From the NCBI GenBank assembly GCA_030167125.1, contig CP126531.1:1240001-1304000 (forward strand): 64,000 nucleotides of DNA, given 5' to 3'. Under the pieces are notes generated by a model. The model did not search any database and was not told where the DNA came from. It saw only the letters and a program-made list of their open reading frames with translations. This DNA comes from Rhodanobacteraceae bacterium (lineage in GTDB: Bacteria > Pseudomonadota > Gammaproteobacteria > Xanthomonadales > Rhodanobacteraceae). Shown here one piece after another: positions 15,599 through 24,242 of the stretch. The position numbers and the translations under genes were made by a program. Each line of letters starts with the position of its first letter. Position 1 is the first letter of the stretch.

Positions 15599-17355
15599 GT
15601 CTGCACCAGCGGCTGCGGGTTCCTGATGTAACGCTTCATCGCGTCGGCGGCCCAGAACGCCAGCGCGCCGCCGGTGCCGGTCGGGTTGTAACCGGGGTTC
15701 TGCGGAAACACCGTGGAACCCATCACCCAGAGATTGGGCACGTCCCACGATTGCAGGAACGGATTGACGAAACTGGTGCGCGGATCATTGCCCATCGCCG
15801 CGCCGCCGGTGTTGTGCGTGGTCTGGTACGGGATGATCGAGTAGTGGCCCTTGCGCGGCTTGGGATTGATGCCGCGGTTCGGAATGGCCTTGGCGATATC
15901 CGTCGCGCGATCGGTGAGGAACTTCGACATCGCGTGTTCGTTGTCGTAGAAGTCGAAGGTCAGACGCAGCAGCGGGTTGCCATAGTCGTCGGTCCAGGTC
16001 GGATCAAGATCGAGATAGTTGTTGCGGTAGCTCATCATCCCGCCATGGCATTGCATGTGCGTGGAATAGAGGTAGTCGTCGTGCAGCGCCTTCTTCCAGC
16101 CGCCGCCCCACTTGGGCGTGCTTTCGGGCAGGTACTCCTGCAGGATCGGCCGGCCGCCGGTGTTCCACAGCGCGATGTAACCGCCGCCGATGAAGCCCTT
16201 GCCGGTGTGGTCGAAGTTGTCGCCGTTGAAATCATCGACGACTTGCCCGAGCGCGCCCGCGCCCATGAAGGGGTTCAGGCGTTCCTTGCAGGTGACGTTG
16301 ACGTCACTCGACAGTTGGTACGCATAGTTGCGCCCGACCACGCCCGTCTGCGACTGCGGGTCGTAGGGCGTGCCGATCTTCGACACCAGCAGCAGGTGCA
16401 CGTTGTGGTGCGCGAACGCGCACAGCACCACCATCTGCGCGGGCTGGATGAATTCGTTGCCAGCCGCATCGACGTACACCACGCCGGTCGCGCGCTTGCC
16501 GGTGGAATCGGTGAGCACGCGCGTCACGCTGCAATGCGTGCGGAAACTGAAATTGTCCTTCTTCAGCAGCACCGGCAGGATCGTGGTCTGCGGGCTGGCC
16601 TTGGAATAATTCGCGCAGCCGAACCATTCGCAATAACCGCAGAACGTGCACTGCCCCATCTGCACGCCGAGCGGATTCAGATACGGTTTGGACGTATTGG
16701 CGGCCGGCGCGGGAAACGGGTGCAGGCCGACTTCGCGTGCGGCCTTGTCGAACAGCACCGTCGCCGCGCTGCGCTTCAGCGGCGGCAGCGGATATTCACG
16801 GCGGCGCGGGCCTTCGAACGGATTGCCGCCGGGCTGGATCTTGCCGCCGATGTTGCCGGCCTTGCCCGAGATGCCGCACAGGTATTCCCACTTGTCGTAA
16901 TACGGTTCCAGTTGCTCGTAGGTGATGCCCCAGTCCTGGATCGTCATGTCGGCGGGGATCGCCTTCTTGCCGTAGCGCTGTTCGTTGTGGCTGCGCAGCT
17001 GGAAATCGGTGGGCAGGAAGCGCCAGTTCTGGCCGTTCCAGTGCACGCCCGCGCCGCCCACGCCCGCCGCCGGCAGGAACGATCCGAGTTCGCGCATCGG
17101 CAGCGCGAGCTGGTCCGGGCGATTGCGGAAGGTCAGCGTGCTGCGCTGGGTTTCCTCGAAGATCTGCTTACGCACCGCGTAGCGCAATTCGTCCTGGATG
17201 TGCGTGACCGAGAAATCCGGCACCGTGTCGCGCCAGCCGCCGCGCTCCAGCGCGAGCACATTGGCGCCGGCGTCCGTGAGTTCCTGCGCGATCACCGATG
17301 CCGTCCAGCCGAAGCCGACCAGCACCACGTCCACCTCGGGAAGTTTTTTTGCCAT
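15595..17355 (-). CDS. GMC-type flavoprotein subunit, gluconate 2-dehydrogenase-like
   Basis: 586 residues. The FAD-binding Rossmann motif is near the N-terminus (VVLVGFGWTASVIAQEL, then LALERGGW). The family active-site region near the C-terminus has HNTGGAAMGNDP and the second conserved block NLWVMGSTVFPQNPGYNPTGT. It oxidises a sugar, sugar acid or polyol in the periplasm; gluconate is the best-known substrate of the family, but the actual substrate is not proven. There is no signal peptide of its own, so export probably depends on the Tat-bearing small subunit. The start is ATG at 17355, in TGATG with the preceding stop; GTG at 17358 is possible. Confidence 0.9.
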   Translation of the reverse strand: MAKKLPEVDVVLVGFGWTASVIAQELTDAGANVLALERGGWRDTVPDFSVTHIQDELRYAVRKQIFEETQRSTLTFRNRPDQLALPMRELGSFLPAAGVGGAGVHWNGQNWRFLPTDFQLRSHNEQRYGKKAIPADMTIQDWGITYEQLEPYYDKWEYLCGISGKAGNIGGKIQPGGNPFEGPRRREYPLPPLKRSAATVLFDKAAREVGLHPFPAPAANTSKPYLNPLGVQMGQCTFCGYCEWFGCANYSKASPQTTILPVLLKKDNFSFRTHCSVTRVLTDSTGKRATGVVYVDAAGNEFIQPAQMVVLCAFAHHNVHLLLVSKIGTPYDPQSQTGVVGRNYAYQLSSDVNVTCKERLNPFMGAGALGQVVDDFNGDNFDHTGKGFIGGGYIALWNTGGRPILQEYLPESTPKWGGGWKKALHDDYLYSTHMQCHGGMMSYRNNYLDLDPTWTDDYGNPLLRLTFDFYDNEHAMSKFLTDRATDIAKAIPNRGINPKPRKGHYSIIPYQTTHNTGGAAMGNDPRTSFVNPFLQSWDVPNLWVMGSTVFPQNPGYNPTGTGGALAFWAADAMKRYIRNPQPLVQT

Positions 17356-18218
17356 CACAGGTTCCCGGCTGGCCAGACCTTGCCGGTCGTGGTGGTGAGC
17401 GCGTCGTAGTGCACCTTGGCCGGCATTTGCGCGTACTCACAGCCGGGTCCGCGGAAACGGCCGGTCGGCGAATCGCCGAAGCGGCACATCACCGGATTGG
17501 TGCCGCCGAGGCTGACGTAGGGCGCGTCGTAGGGCTTGCCGAACTTGTCGACGTCGTCGAGGTAGTTGTAGCGCGGTCCGTTGTAGCCGATCAGCTTCCA
17601 GCCCGCGAAGTCGCGGTTGCCGCCGTAGATCGGATCGGCGAGGAAGCCTTCCTTGGTGTTCTGCAGCAACAGGCCGAAGAAATCGCCCGGCTGGATTTCG
17701 CCGAGGTCGATCTTGCCGTCCTCGAGGTCGTGCAGGATCTTGTCCTGCTGATCGGGCTTCAGTTGCGCGAAGACATTGCCGAGGGTTTTCCTGCAGTGTT
17801 CGTCCACGCGCTGGATGCCGAGGCGATACACCTGCGCCGGCGTGAACGGCAACTGGTAGCCCTGCTCCGTGTCGCCCAGGTGGAAAGGCGGCTGCATGTA
17901 GATGCCGGTGGCCTGTCCGAACGGGCCGGCCAGCTGCGCATCGATGAACACGTCGACGCCCGCGTCGACGGCGCCCGCTCCCAGTGCATCCCTGGGGATC
18001 AGCCGATCGATCGCGGCGCGCACGAATTCGCGCTCGCCGGGCTGGAGGAAGCGCGGCGCCACCACTTCGCGCGTCGAGTCGCCGCCGCCGCAGCCGCCGA
18101 GCAGCAGGCTGGACGATATGAAGATGGCGCTGCCGAGCAGGAATGTCCTGCGGGACGGGGAATCGCACCGTTCCGTCGTGCATGCCCGATCGAGCCCGAT
18201 GTTCCCGCGCTGTTCCAT
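17355..18218 (-). CDS. Gluconate 2-dehydrogenase subunit 3 family protein (Tat lipoprotein)
   Basis: 287 residues. The N-terminus carries a twin-arginine signal (SPSRRTFLLG) running into a hydrophobic stretch and the lipobox-like LLLGGC, so the protein is probably exported folded and lipid-anchored. The body matches the small subunit of membrane gluconate dehydrogenases (LQPGEREFVRAAIDRLIP, GYNGPRYNYL). It likely carries the flavoprotein across by hitch-hiking and anchors the complex. The ATG at 18218 begins just before the Tat motif; longer frames to 18311 have no support. First gene of the operon, diverging from the actA operon. Confidence 0.88.
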   Translation of the reverse strand: MEQRGNIGLDRACTTERCDSPSRRTFLLGSAIFISSSLLLGGCGGGDSTREVVAPRFLQPGEREFVRAAIDRLIPRDALGAGAVDAGVDVFIDAQLAGPFGQATGIYMQPPFHLGDTEQGYQLPFTPAQVYRLGIQRVDEHCRKTLGNVFAQLKPDQQDKILHDLEDGKIDLGEIQPGDFFGLLLQNTKEGFLADPIYGGNRDFAGWKLIGYNGPRYNYLDDVDKFGKPYDAPYVSLGGTNPVMCRFGDSPTGRFRGPGCEYAQMPAKVHYDALTTTTGKVWPAGNL

Positions 18219-18441
18219 GCGCCGCCGTTCGTGAGGACGTCGGTGATTCTGCGAGGCGTTCGGTGAAAGCCGCGTCAACCGCCGGAGAATTTTTCCGTCC
18301 TCCTCTCTCACGGCATGTCGACATTGCGCGGCAGAGACTAGGCAGCGATGCGCGCGGGTGCGGTGCCGCCTGCGGCGCGCATCGGCACAGGCGCGTTGAT
18401 CGATCGTTCGACGCTGGTCACTTCACCGGGCAGGGAGGCGC

Positions 18442-19089
18442 GTGGCGCAGCTCTTTTCCAAGCGTTTCACGTTGTGGTTCCAGTTGTGCGTGCTGGCGGT
18501 GCTGATCAGCTTCGTGTCGTGGGTGTTCCTGTGGCGCTGGGCGATGGCCGATCCGGTCGGCGTGCACGATCCCGTCGAGCAGGTCGTGCCCTTCAGCCAC
18601 AAGCACCACGTCGGCGACGACGGCATCGACTGCCGCTATTGCCATCAATCGGTCGAACAGTCGGCGTTCGCAGGCATTCCGCCGCTCTCGACCTGCATGA
18701 CCTGCCACTCGCAGTTGTACACGCAGCAGAAGATGCTGGCGCCGCTGGTCACCGCGTTCGACAGCGGCGTGCCATTGCATTGGCAGCGCGTCTACAAGCT
18801 GCCCGATTTCGTCTATTTCAACCACGGCATCCATATCGCCAAGGGCATCGGCTGCGCGAGTTGCCACGGCCCGGTCGACGAGATGCCGCTGATGGCGCGC
18901 AACGAACACCTGACGATGCAGTGGTGTCTTGCGTGTCATCGCGATCCCGCCAGACACCTGCGCCCGCGCGACGAGGTGTTCAACCTGCACTGGCACGCGA
19001 AGGACCAGTTGGCGCTGGGCGCGGTGCTGCTGCGCAAGTACCACATCGACACGCGCCGGCTCACGGATTGTTCGACATGTCATCGATGA
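18442..19089 (+). CDS. actA: Alternative complex III subunit A, pentaheme cytochrome c
   Basis: 215 residues. One N-terminal membrane anchor (FTLWFQLCVLAVLISFVSWV) is followed by a periplasmic domain with five haem motifs: CRYCH, CMTCH, CASCH, CLACH and CSTCH. Distal His ligands occur in FSHKHH and FNHGIH. This is the expected form of ActA, the pentaheme subunit of the quinol:cytochrome c oxidoreductase that replaces bc1. The start is GTG at 18442, six bases after GGGAGG. It is the first gene of a run of twelve that ends with the oxidase genes. The 223-base gap upstream is shared with the divergent dehydrogenase operon. Confidence 0.93.
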   Translation: MAQLFSKRFTLWFQLCVLAVLISFVSWVFLWRWAMADPVGVHDPVEQVVPFSHKHHVGDDGIDCRYCHQSVEQSAFAGIPPLSTCMTCHSQLYTQQKMLAPLVTAFDSGVPLHWQRVYKLPDFVYFNHGIHIAKGIGCASCHGPVDEMPLMARNEHLTMQWCLACHRDPARHLRPRDEVFNLHWHAKDQLALGAVLLRKYHIDTRRLTDCSTCHR

Positions 19090-22000
19090 TGCCAATCGCG
19101 AATGATGCTCTCGAGGATCGCGTCGATCCCGCTGCGATCCGCGCGAAGCTTGCGGGCCAGCGCGGGCCGCGCTTCTGGCGATCGCTGGAGGAATTGGCGG
19201 ACTCCGAAGGCTTTCGCGCATGGCTGCGTTCTGAACATCCACAACTCGCGGAAGCCGCTTCGCTGGATCGCCGTGATTTCCTGAAGCTGCTCGGCGCATC
19301 GCTGGCCTTGGCCGGACTCGCCGGCTGCAGCCATCCGCCACGCAGCCAGATCGTGCCCTACGTGCACAAACCCGTCGGCCAGGTCGACGGCCTGCCGCGC
19401 TACTTCGCGACCACGTTGACGCGCCAAGGTTATGCACACGGCGTGTTGGTGCGCGACGACATGGGCCGCCCGACGAAAGTGGAAGGCAACCCGCAGCACC
19501 CGGCCAGCCTCGGCAGCACCGGCATCTTCGCGCAGGCGGCGATCCTGCAACTGTGGGATCCGGACCGCTCGCAATCGGTGATGCACGGCAATTCGGTGGC
19601 GACGTGGGACGACTTCGCGGCGGCGCTCACCGAACGCGTCGCGCGTTTCCACGCCAACGGCGGCGAAGGATTGCGCCTGTTGATCGCGCCCACGACTTCG
19701 CCCACCTTGACCGCGCAACTCGCTGCGTTCGAAAAGCGGTTCCCGAATGCGCGCTGGCACGTCGATGATCCCGCCGGCATCGCAGGTCGAAGCGAAGTCG
19801 CACGCTGTCATTTCGATCGCGCGAAGGTGATCGTGTCGCTGGATGCGGATTTCCTTTCCGATCCCGCGGCCGGCGTGCGCCGTTCGCGCGACTTCATCGC
19901 GGCGCGCGATCCGGAAGCCGGCGCGATGTCGCGACTGTACGTGATCGAGCCGACGCCCAGCGTCACCGGCGGCATGGCCGATCACCGCTTGCCCATTGCG
20001 TCGCGCGACATCGAAGCCTTTGCAGCGCAGCTAGCGGCGCGAATCGGCGCGGGCGGAGCCGCAGGTTCGAATTCCGCGCACGCGCGCTGGATCGATGCGA
20101 CCGCAAAGGATCTTGCCGTCAACCGTGGCGCTTCCATCGTCGTCGCCGGCAATACGCAACCGGAATCGGTGCACGCGCTCGCACGCGCAATGAACGCGTC
20201 GCTCGGCAACGTGGGCCGCACCATCGAATACACGCCATCGCCTGTGGCGATGCCGACGAATGGCGATGGCTCGCTGGCCACGCTGGTTGACGACATGCAC
20301 GCGGGCAAGGTCGATACGCTGCTGATGCTGGGCGTCAATCCCGTGTACGACGCGCCCGCGGACGTGGACTTCATCGCGGCAATGCGCAAGGTCCCGCATA
20401 CGCTTCACCTCGGCTTGTACGACGACGAGACAGGCCAACTCGCCGCATGGCATGCGCCGCAGGCGCACGAACTGGAAGCCTGGGGCGACGCACTCGCGTT
20501 CGACGGCACGATCAGCCTCGCGCAGCCGCTGATCGCACCCTTGTACGACGGCCACTCCGCCATCGAAACGATGGCGCTGCTACTGGGCGATCCGGTGGAT
20601 GGGCATACCCTGATTCGGCGGCAGTGGCAGTCGCAGCTTGCGGACGACAAGGCGTGGAACGAGGCGTTGCAGGTTGGTGTCGTGAACATCCCAGCGCGCC
20701 CTCGGCGCGACAGCATCCCCCCGCCGCTACGCGGCGACCCCCTTCCTGCGGAAGGGGGTGGAGCTTTCTTCCCCCTTCCAAAGGAAGGGCGGAGCGCAAG
20801 CGAACGCGCGCGAAGCGCGACGAGGGGGATGGCTTCTGCTGCAAATCGCGACATCCCCCCGCGCCTTCGTGCCGAAAGGGGTGAAAAGCTGGAACTGCTG
20901 TTCCGCCCCGACCCCACCATCGGCTACGGCGAATGGTCCAACAACGGCTGGCTGCAGGAACTGCCCAAGCCGCTGACGCAACTTACCTGGGACAACGTGG
21001 TGCTGGTGTCGCCTGCGCTGGCGAAACAGAAAGGCCTCGACAATTTCGATGGCGTGGAACTGCGCAGCGGCGGACGCTCGGTGCGCGGTGCGGTGTGGAT
21101 CATGCCCGGCCAAGCCGAACGCAGCGTCACGATCCATTTCGGCTACGGCCGCAGGCACGCGGGTCGCGTCGCCGACGGACAAGGCTTCGACGCATACGCG
21201 TTGCGCACGAAGCATTCGCCGTGGTCAGCGGCCAACCTGGAAATCATCCCGACCGGCGAGCGCTACGAGATCGCGCAGACGCAACACCACTTCGCGATGG
21301 AAGGCCGCGATCCGTTGCGCGTCGGTACGTTGGATGAATTCAAATCCAACCCGAAATTCGCAACAGCGCACGACCGCTACGGTTCCAAGCCTCCCAGCCT
21401 CTATCCCGACGAACCGCCGGCCGATTACGCCTGGGGCATGAGCATCGACCTCAATGCCTGCATCGGCTGCAAGGCCTGCACGATCGCCTGCCAGGCCGAG
21501 AACAACATTCCCATCGTCGGCAAGGTGCAGGTGCGGCGCGGGCGCGAGATGCACTGGATACGCGTCGATCGCTACTACGACGGCGAAGCCGCGAACCCCA
21601 AAAGTTACAGCCAGCCCGTGCCTTGCATGATGTGCGAGCACGCGCCCTGCGAGGTGGTGTGCCCGGTCGACGCCACCGTGCACAACGCCGAGGGCCTGAA
21701 CGTGCAGGTGTACAACCGCTGCGTCGGCACGCGCTTCTGTTCCAACAACTGCCCGTACAAGGTGCGGCGCTTCAACTTCATGCAGTACGCCGACAAGACG
21801 ACGCCGCAGTACATGGCGATGCGCAACCCGGAAGTGACAGTGCGGCGGCGCGGCGTGATGGAGAAGTGCACGTACTGCATCCAGCGCATCGAGACCGCGC
21901 ACATCGAGGCGGACAAGGCCAACCGCCGCATTGCCGACGGCGAAATCGTCACCGCCTGCCAGGCCGCGTGTCCGACGCAGGCGATCCGCTTTGGCGACAT

Positions 22001-22145
22001 TGCCGACAAAGAATCCGGCGTTTCGAAGGCCAAGGCCTCGCCGCGCAACTACGCGATGCTCAACGAACTCGGCACGCGCCCGCGCACCACCTACCTCGCC
22101 CGCATCCGCAATCCGAATCCGGCGTTGGAGGAAGGCGAGCCATGA
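19077..22145 (+). CDS. actB: Alternative complex III subunit B (molybdopterin-oxidoreductase-like plus Fe-S domain) with in-frame repeat
   Basis: 1022 residues. A Tat-like signal lies inside the N-terminus (DRRDFLKLLGASLALAG, then AGC). A large domain resembling molybdopterin oxidoreductases follows, as in other ActB proteins that have lost the cofactor, and then a ferredoxin domain with four cysteine clusters (CIGCKACTIAC, CMMCEHAPCEVVC, CVGTRFCSNNCP, CTYC ... CQAACP). It carries electrons from the quinol site toward the cytochrome subunits. The ATG at 19077 overlaps the actA stop; 19086 is an alternative. Odd feature: codons about 545-603 (20710-20886) are encoded by palindromic repeat family A and give a Pro/Arg/Gly-rich segment foreign to the family, just before KLELLFRPDPT. 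Confidence 0.93.
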   Translation: MSSMMPIANDALEDRVDPAAIRAKLAGQRGPRFWRSLEELADSEGFRAWLRSEHPQLAEAASLDRRDFLKLLGASLALAGLAGCSHPPRSQIVPYVHKPVGQVDGLPRYFATTLTRQGYAHGVLVRDDMGRPTKVEGNPQHPASLGSTGIFAQAAILQLWDPDRSQSVMHGNSVATWDDFAAALTERVARFHANGGEGLRLLIAPTTSPTLTAQLAAFEKRFPNARWHVDDPAGIAGRSEVARCHFDRAKVIVSLDADFLSDPAAGVRRSRDFIAARDPEAGAMSRLYVIEPTPSVTGGMADHRLPIASRDIEAFAAQLAARIGAGGAAGSNSAHARWIDATAKDLAVNRGASIVVAGNTQPESVHALARAMNASLGNVGRTIEYTPSPVAMPTNGDGSLATLVDDMHAGKVDTLLMLGVNPVYDAPADVDFIAAMRKVPHTLHLGLYDDETGQLAAWHAPQAHELEAWGDALAFDGTISLAQPLIAPLYDGHSAIETMALLLGDPVDGHTLIRRQWQSQLADDKAWNEALQVGVVNIPARPRRDSIPPPLRGDPLPAEGGGAFFPLPKEGRSASERARSATRGMASAANRDIPPRLRAERGEKLELLFRPDPTIGYGEWSNNGWLQELPKPLTQLTWDNVVLVSPALAKQKGLDNFDGVELRSGGRSVRGAVWIMPGQAERSVTIHFGYGRRHAGRVADGQGFDAYALRTKHSPWSAANLEIIPTGERYEIAQTQHHFAMEGRDPLRVGTLDEFKSNPKFATAHDRYGSKPPSLYPDEPPADYAWGMSIDLNACIGCKACTIACQAENNIPIVGKVQVRRGREMHWIRVDRYYDGEAANPKSYSQPVPCMMCEHAPCEVVCPVDATVHNAEGLNVQVYNRCVGTRFCSNNCPYKVRRFNFMQYADKTTPQYMAMRNPEVTVRRRGVMEKCTYCIQRIETAHIEADKANRRIADGEIVTACQAACPTQAIRFGDIADKESGVSKAKASPRNYAMLNELGTRPRTTYLARIRNPNPALEEGEP
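20710..20886. repeat. Palindromic repeat family A inserted in frame in actB
   Basis: About 177 bases made of one and a half copies of the family seen at 22187-22292: a half element ending CTTCCTGCGGAAGGGGGTG, then a whole one with CCCCCTTCCAAAGGAAGGG and GAGGGGGATGGCTTCTGC. It is read through without a stop in the actB frame, and the flanking protein sequence is normal on both sides. Exact boundaries are approximate. Confidence 0.8.
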
Positions 22146-22186
22146 GGGCCTCACTTCTCCGCGGCGAGAAATGGTGCGAGCTTCGC

Positions 22187-22292
22187 CTCCCCCTTCCAAA
22201 GGAAGGGGGATCGAGGGGGATGGCTTTTGCACCGCAAAGCGGCATCCCCCCGCGCCTGCGGCGCGACTCCCTTCCTTCGGAAGGGGGTGAGA
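22187..22292. repeat. Palindromic repeat family A between actB and actC
   Basis: The element starts CCTCCCCCTTCCAAAGGAAG and ends CCTTCGGAAGGGGGTGAGAA, filling most of the 184-base gap between actB and actC. Most neighbouring gene junctions in this operon overlap by four bases, so the gap itself probably results from the insertion. Confidence 0.8.
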
Positions 22293-22329
22293 ACCGCCAC
22301 GGCGCCGGCGCGGCAGAAGGAAAGCTGCC

Positions 22330-23703
22330 ATGAGCGCCGTGCTGCCCCGCGACACGCTGCCGCCGGTGATCGCGCCGGACGAAACCAACGCGTCGATCAG
22401 CGCGAAGATCAGCGACGCGACGCTGCGTCGCCCCACCGGCTGGCTGTGGCTGGGCGGATTCGGGTTGTCGCTGCTGCTGTGTGGTGTGCTGTTCGTCGGC
22501 ACCTGCTGGCTGCTGTACGCGGGCATAGGCATCTTCGGCCTGAACATCCCGGTCGCTTGGAGCTTCTTCATTGCGAACTACGTGTGGTGGATCGCAATCG
22601 GCATGGGCGGCACCTTCATCTCCGCCGCGATGTACCTGACGCGGCAGGGCTGGCGCAATTCGATCAACCGCTTCGCCGAGGCGATGACGGTGTTCGCGGT
22701 GTCGGTGTCGGGCATCTTCCCGATCCTGCACTTGGGGCGCCCGTGGTTTTTCTATTGGCTATTCCCCTACCCCGACATCATGAACCTGTGGCCGCAGTGG
22801 CGCAGTTCGCTGGAATGGGATTTCTGGGCGATCCTCGCGTACCTGATCGTGTCGATCCTGTATTGGTACATCGGGATGCTTCCCGATTTGGCGACGCTGC
22901 GCGACCGCGCGCCCACGCGCGCGCAGGCGCGCTTCTACGGGCTGCTGTCGCTGGGCTGGCGCGGCGAAGCGCGGCACTGGATGCGCTTCGAACAATTCAA
23001 CCTGATCACCGCCGGCCTCGCGGTGACGCTGGTGTTCTCCGTGCACAGCATGGTGGCGCTGGATTTTTCCGAAGGCCTGGTGCCCGGCTGGCACGAGACG
23101 ATCTTTCCGCCGTTCTTCGTCGCCGGCGCGCTGTTCTCGGGCTTCGCGATGGTGCTGGTACTCGGCATCCCGCTGCGCAAGTGGTTCGGCTTCGAGGCGT
23201 ACCTCACCGAACGCCACATCGTGAACATGGCCAAGATGATGCTGGCCGCGGGACTGTTCGTCGACTACAGCTACTTCTCGGAAATCTTCACCGCGTTCTG
23301 GTCGATGGACAAGTACGACATGGCGATGACGATGCATCGCGTGGTCGGCCCTTACGCGTGGGTGTTCTGGGGCACGGTGCTGTTCAACGTGCTGCTGATC
23401 CAGTTGCTGTGGCTCCCGCGCGTGCGACGCAGCGCCGACGCTGTATTCGTGATCGCGCTGGGCGTGCTGGTCGGCATGTGGCTGGAGCGATTCATGCTGG
23501 TCGTCACCAGCCTGTACGAGGACTTCCTGCCGTCCGCGTGGGGCATGTTCTGGCCGACCGTGTGGGACCTCCTGTTCCTGATCGGCTCGATCGGCCTGTT
23601 CTTCTTCATGTTCCTGTTGTTCACGCGCATGCTGCCGATGCTGTCGATGTTCGAGTTGCGCAAGCTGGCTGCATCGTTGCAGCGCAAGGAGGCGCGGCCA
23701 TGA
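22330..23703 (+). CDS. actC: Alternative complex III subunit C, NrfD-like quinol-site membrane protein
   Basis: 457 residues with about ten transmembrane helices. After a polar N-terminus the first helix begins WLWLGGFGLSLLLCGVLF; IANYVWWIAIGMGGTFISA and ISGIFPILHLGR-type elements (here VSGIFPILHLGRPWFFYW) match the NrfD/PsrC family. In alternative complex III this subunit forms one of the two quinol-handling membrane modules and may conduct protons. AAGGA lies seven bases before the ATG. Its stop overlaps the actD start (ATGA). Confidence 0.93.
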   Translation: MSAVLPRDTLPPVIAPDETNASISAKISDATLRRPTGWLWLGGFGLSLLLCGVLFVGTCWLLYAGIGIFGLNIPVAWSFFIANYVWWIAIGMGGTFISAAMYLTRQGWRNSINRFAEAMTVFAVSVSGIFPILHLGRPWFFYWLFPYPDIMNLWPQWRSSLEWDFWAILAYLIVSILYWYIGMLPDLATLRDRAPTRAQARFYGLLSLGWRGEARHWMRFEQFNLITAGLAVTLVFSVHSMVALDFSEGLVPGWHETIFPPFFVAGALFSGFAMVLVLGIPLRKWFGFEAYLTERHIVNMAKMMLAAGLFVDYSYFSEIFTAFWSMDKYDMAMTMHRVVGPYAWVFWGTVLFNVLLIQLLWLPRVRRSADAVFVIALGVLVGMWLERFMLVVTSLYEDFLPSAWGMFWPTVWDLLFLIGSIGLFFFMFLLFTRMLPMLSMFELRKLAASLQRKEARP

Positions 23704-24242
23704 GCGTGCCGCTGCACGGTTTGCTGGCGGAATTTTCCGAAGCGGAGCATCTGCTCGCGGCGGTGCGGCGTGCGCGCGATGAGGGTTACTACGCGGCGTG
23801 CATCGAAGCGTACTCGCCCTACCCCGTCGAAGGCCTGGACAAGGCGCTGGACGCACGCCACCACTGGGTGCCGTTCTGGATGCTGATCGGCGCGATCGGC
23901 GGCGGCGCGTTCACCTATTGGCTGGAATGGTGGTCGGCGGCGGTGAACTATCCGATCAACGTGGGCGGCCGGCCGACATTCTCGTGGCCCGCATTCATTC
24001 CGCCCGCGGTGGAGATGACGATCCTGTGGGCGGTGCTGCTGGGCGTGCTGGCCGTGTTGTACGGCGCGCGCCTGCCGCGCGTCCACCATCCGCTGTTCGA
24101 AAGCCGTGAATTCGAACGCGCGACCAGCGACCACTTCTTCCTGCTGGTGCGCGGCAACGATCCGTCGTTCGATGCGCAACGCACGCAGGCGTTCTTGGAA
24201 AGCCTCTCGCCGCTGTCGGTCGTGGAGGTGGCGGAAGAATGA
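23700..24242 (+). CDS. actD: Alternative complex III subunit D
   Basis: 180 residues. A cytosolic N-terminal segment with the family feature LLAEFSEAEHLLAAVRRARDEGY (a DUF3341 domain) is followed by PYPVEGLDKAL and two membrane helices (FWMLIGAIGGGAFTYWLEWW and VEMTILWAVLLGVLAVLYGA) and ends in a domain with HFFLLVRGNDPSFD. All three parts match ActD. It is a structural subunit with no cofactor. Four-base overlaps link it to actC and actE. Confidence 0.92.
   Translation: MSVPLHGLLAEFSEAEHLLAAVRRARDEGYYAACIEAYSPYPVEGLDKALDARHHWVPFWMLIGAIGGGAFTYWLEWWSAAVNYPINVGGRPTFSWPAFIPPAVEMTILWAVLLGVLAVLYGARLPRVHHPLFESREFERATSDHFFLLVRGNDPSFDAQRTQAFLESLSPLSVVEVAEE

Noticed and set aside
19077..22145. ActB read as an active molybdenum oxidoreductase
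   Set aside because: Neighbouring actA and actC-F genes and the Tat plus Fe-S layout identify complex III subunit B, a branch that does not carry the Mo cofactor.
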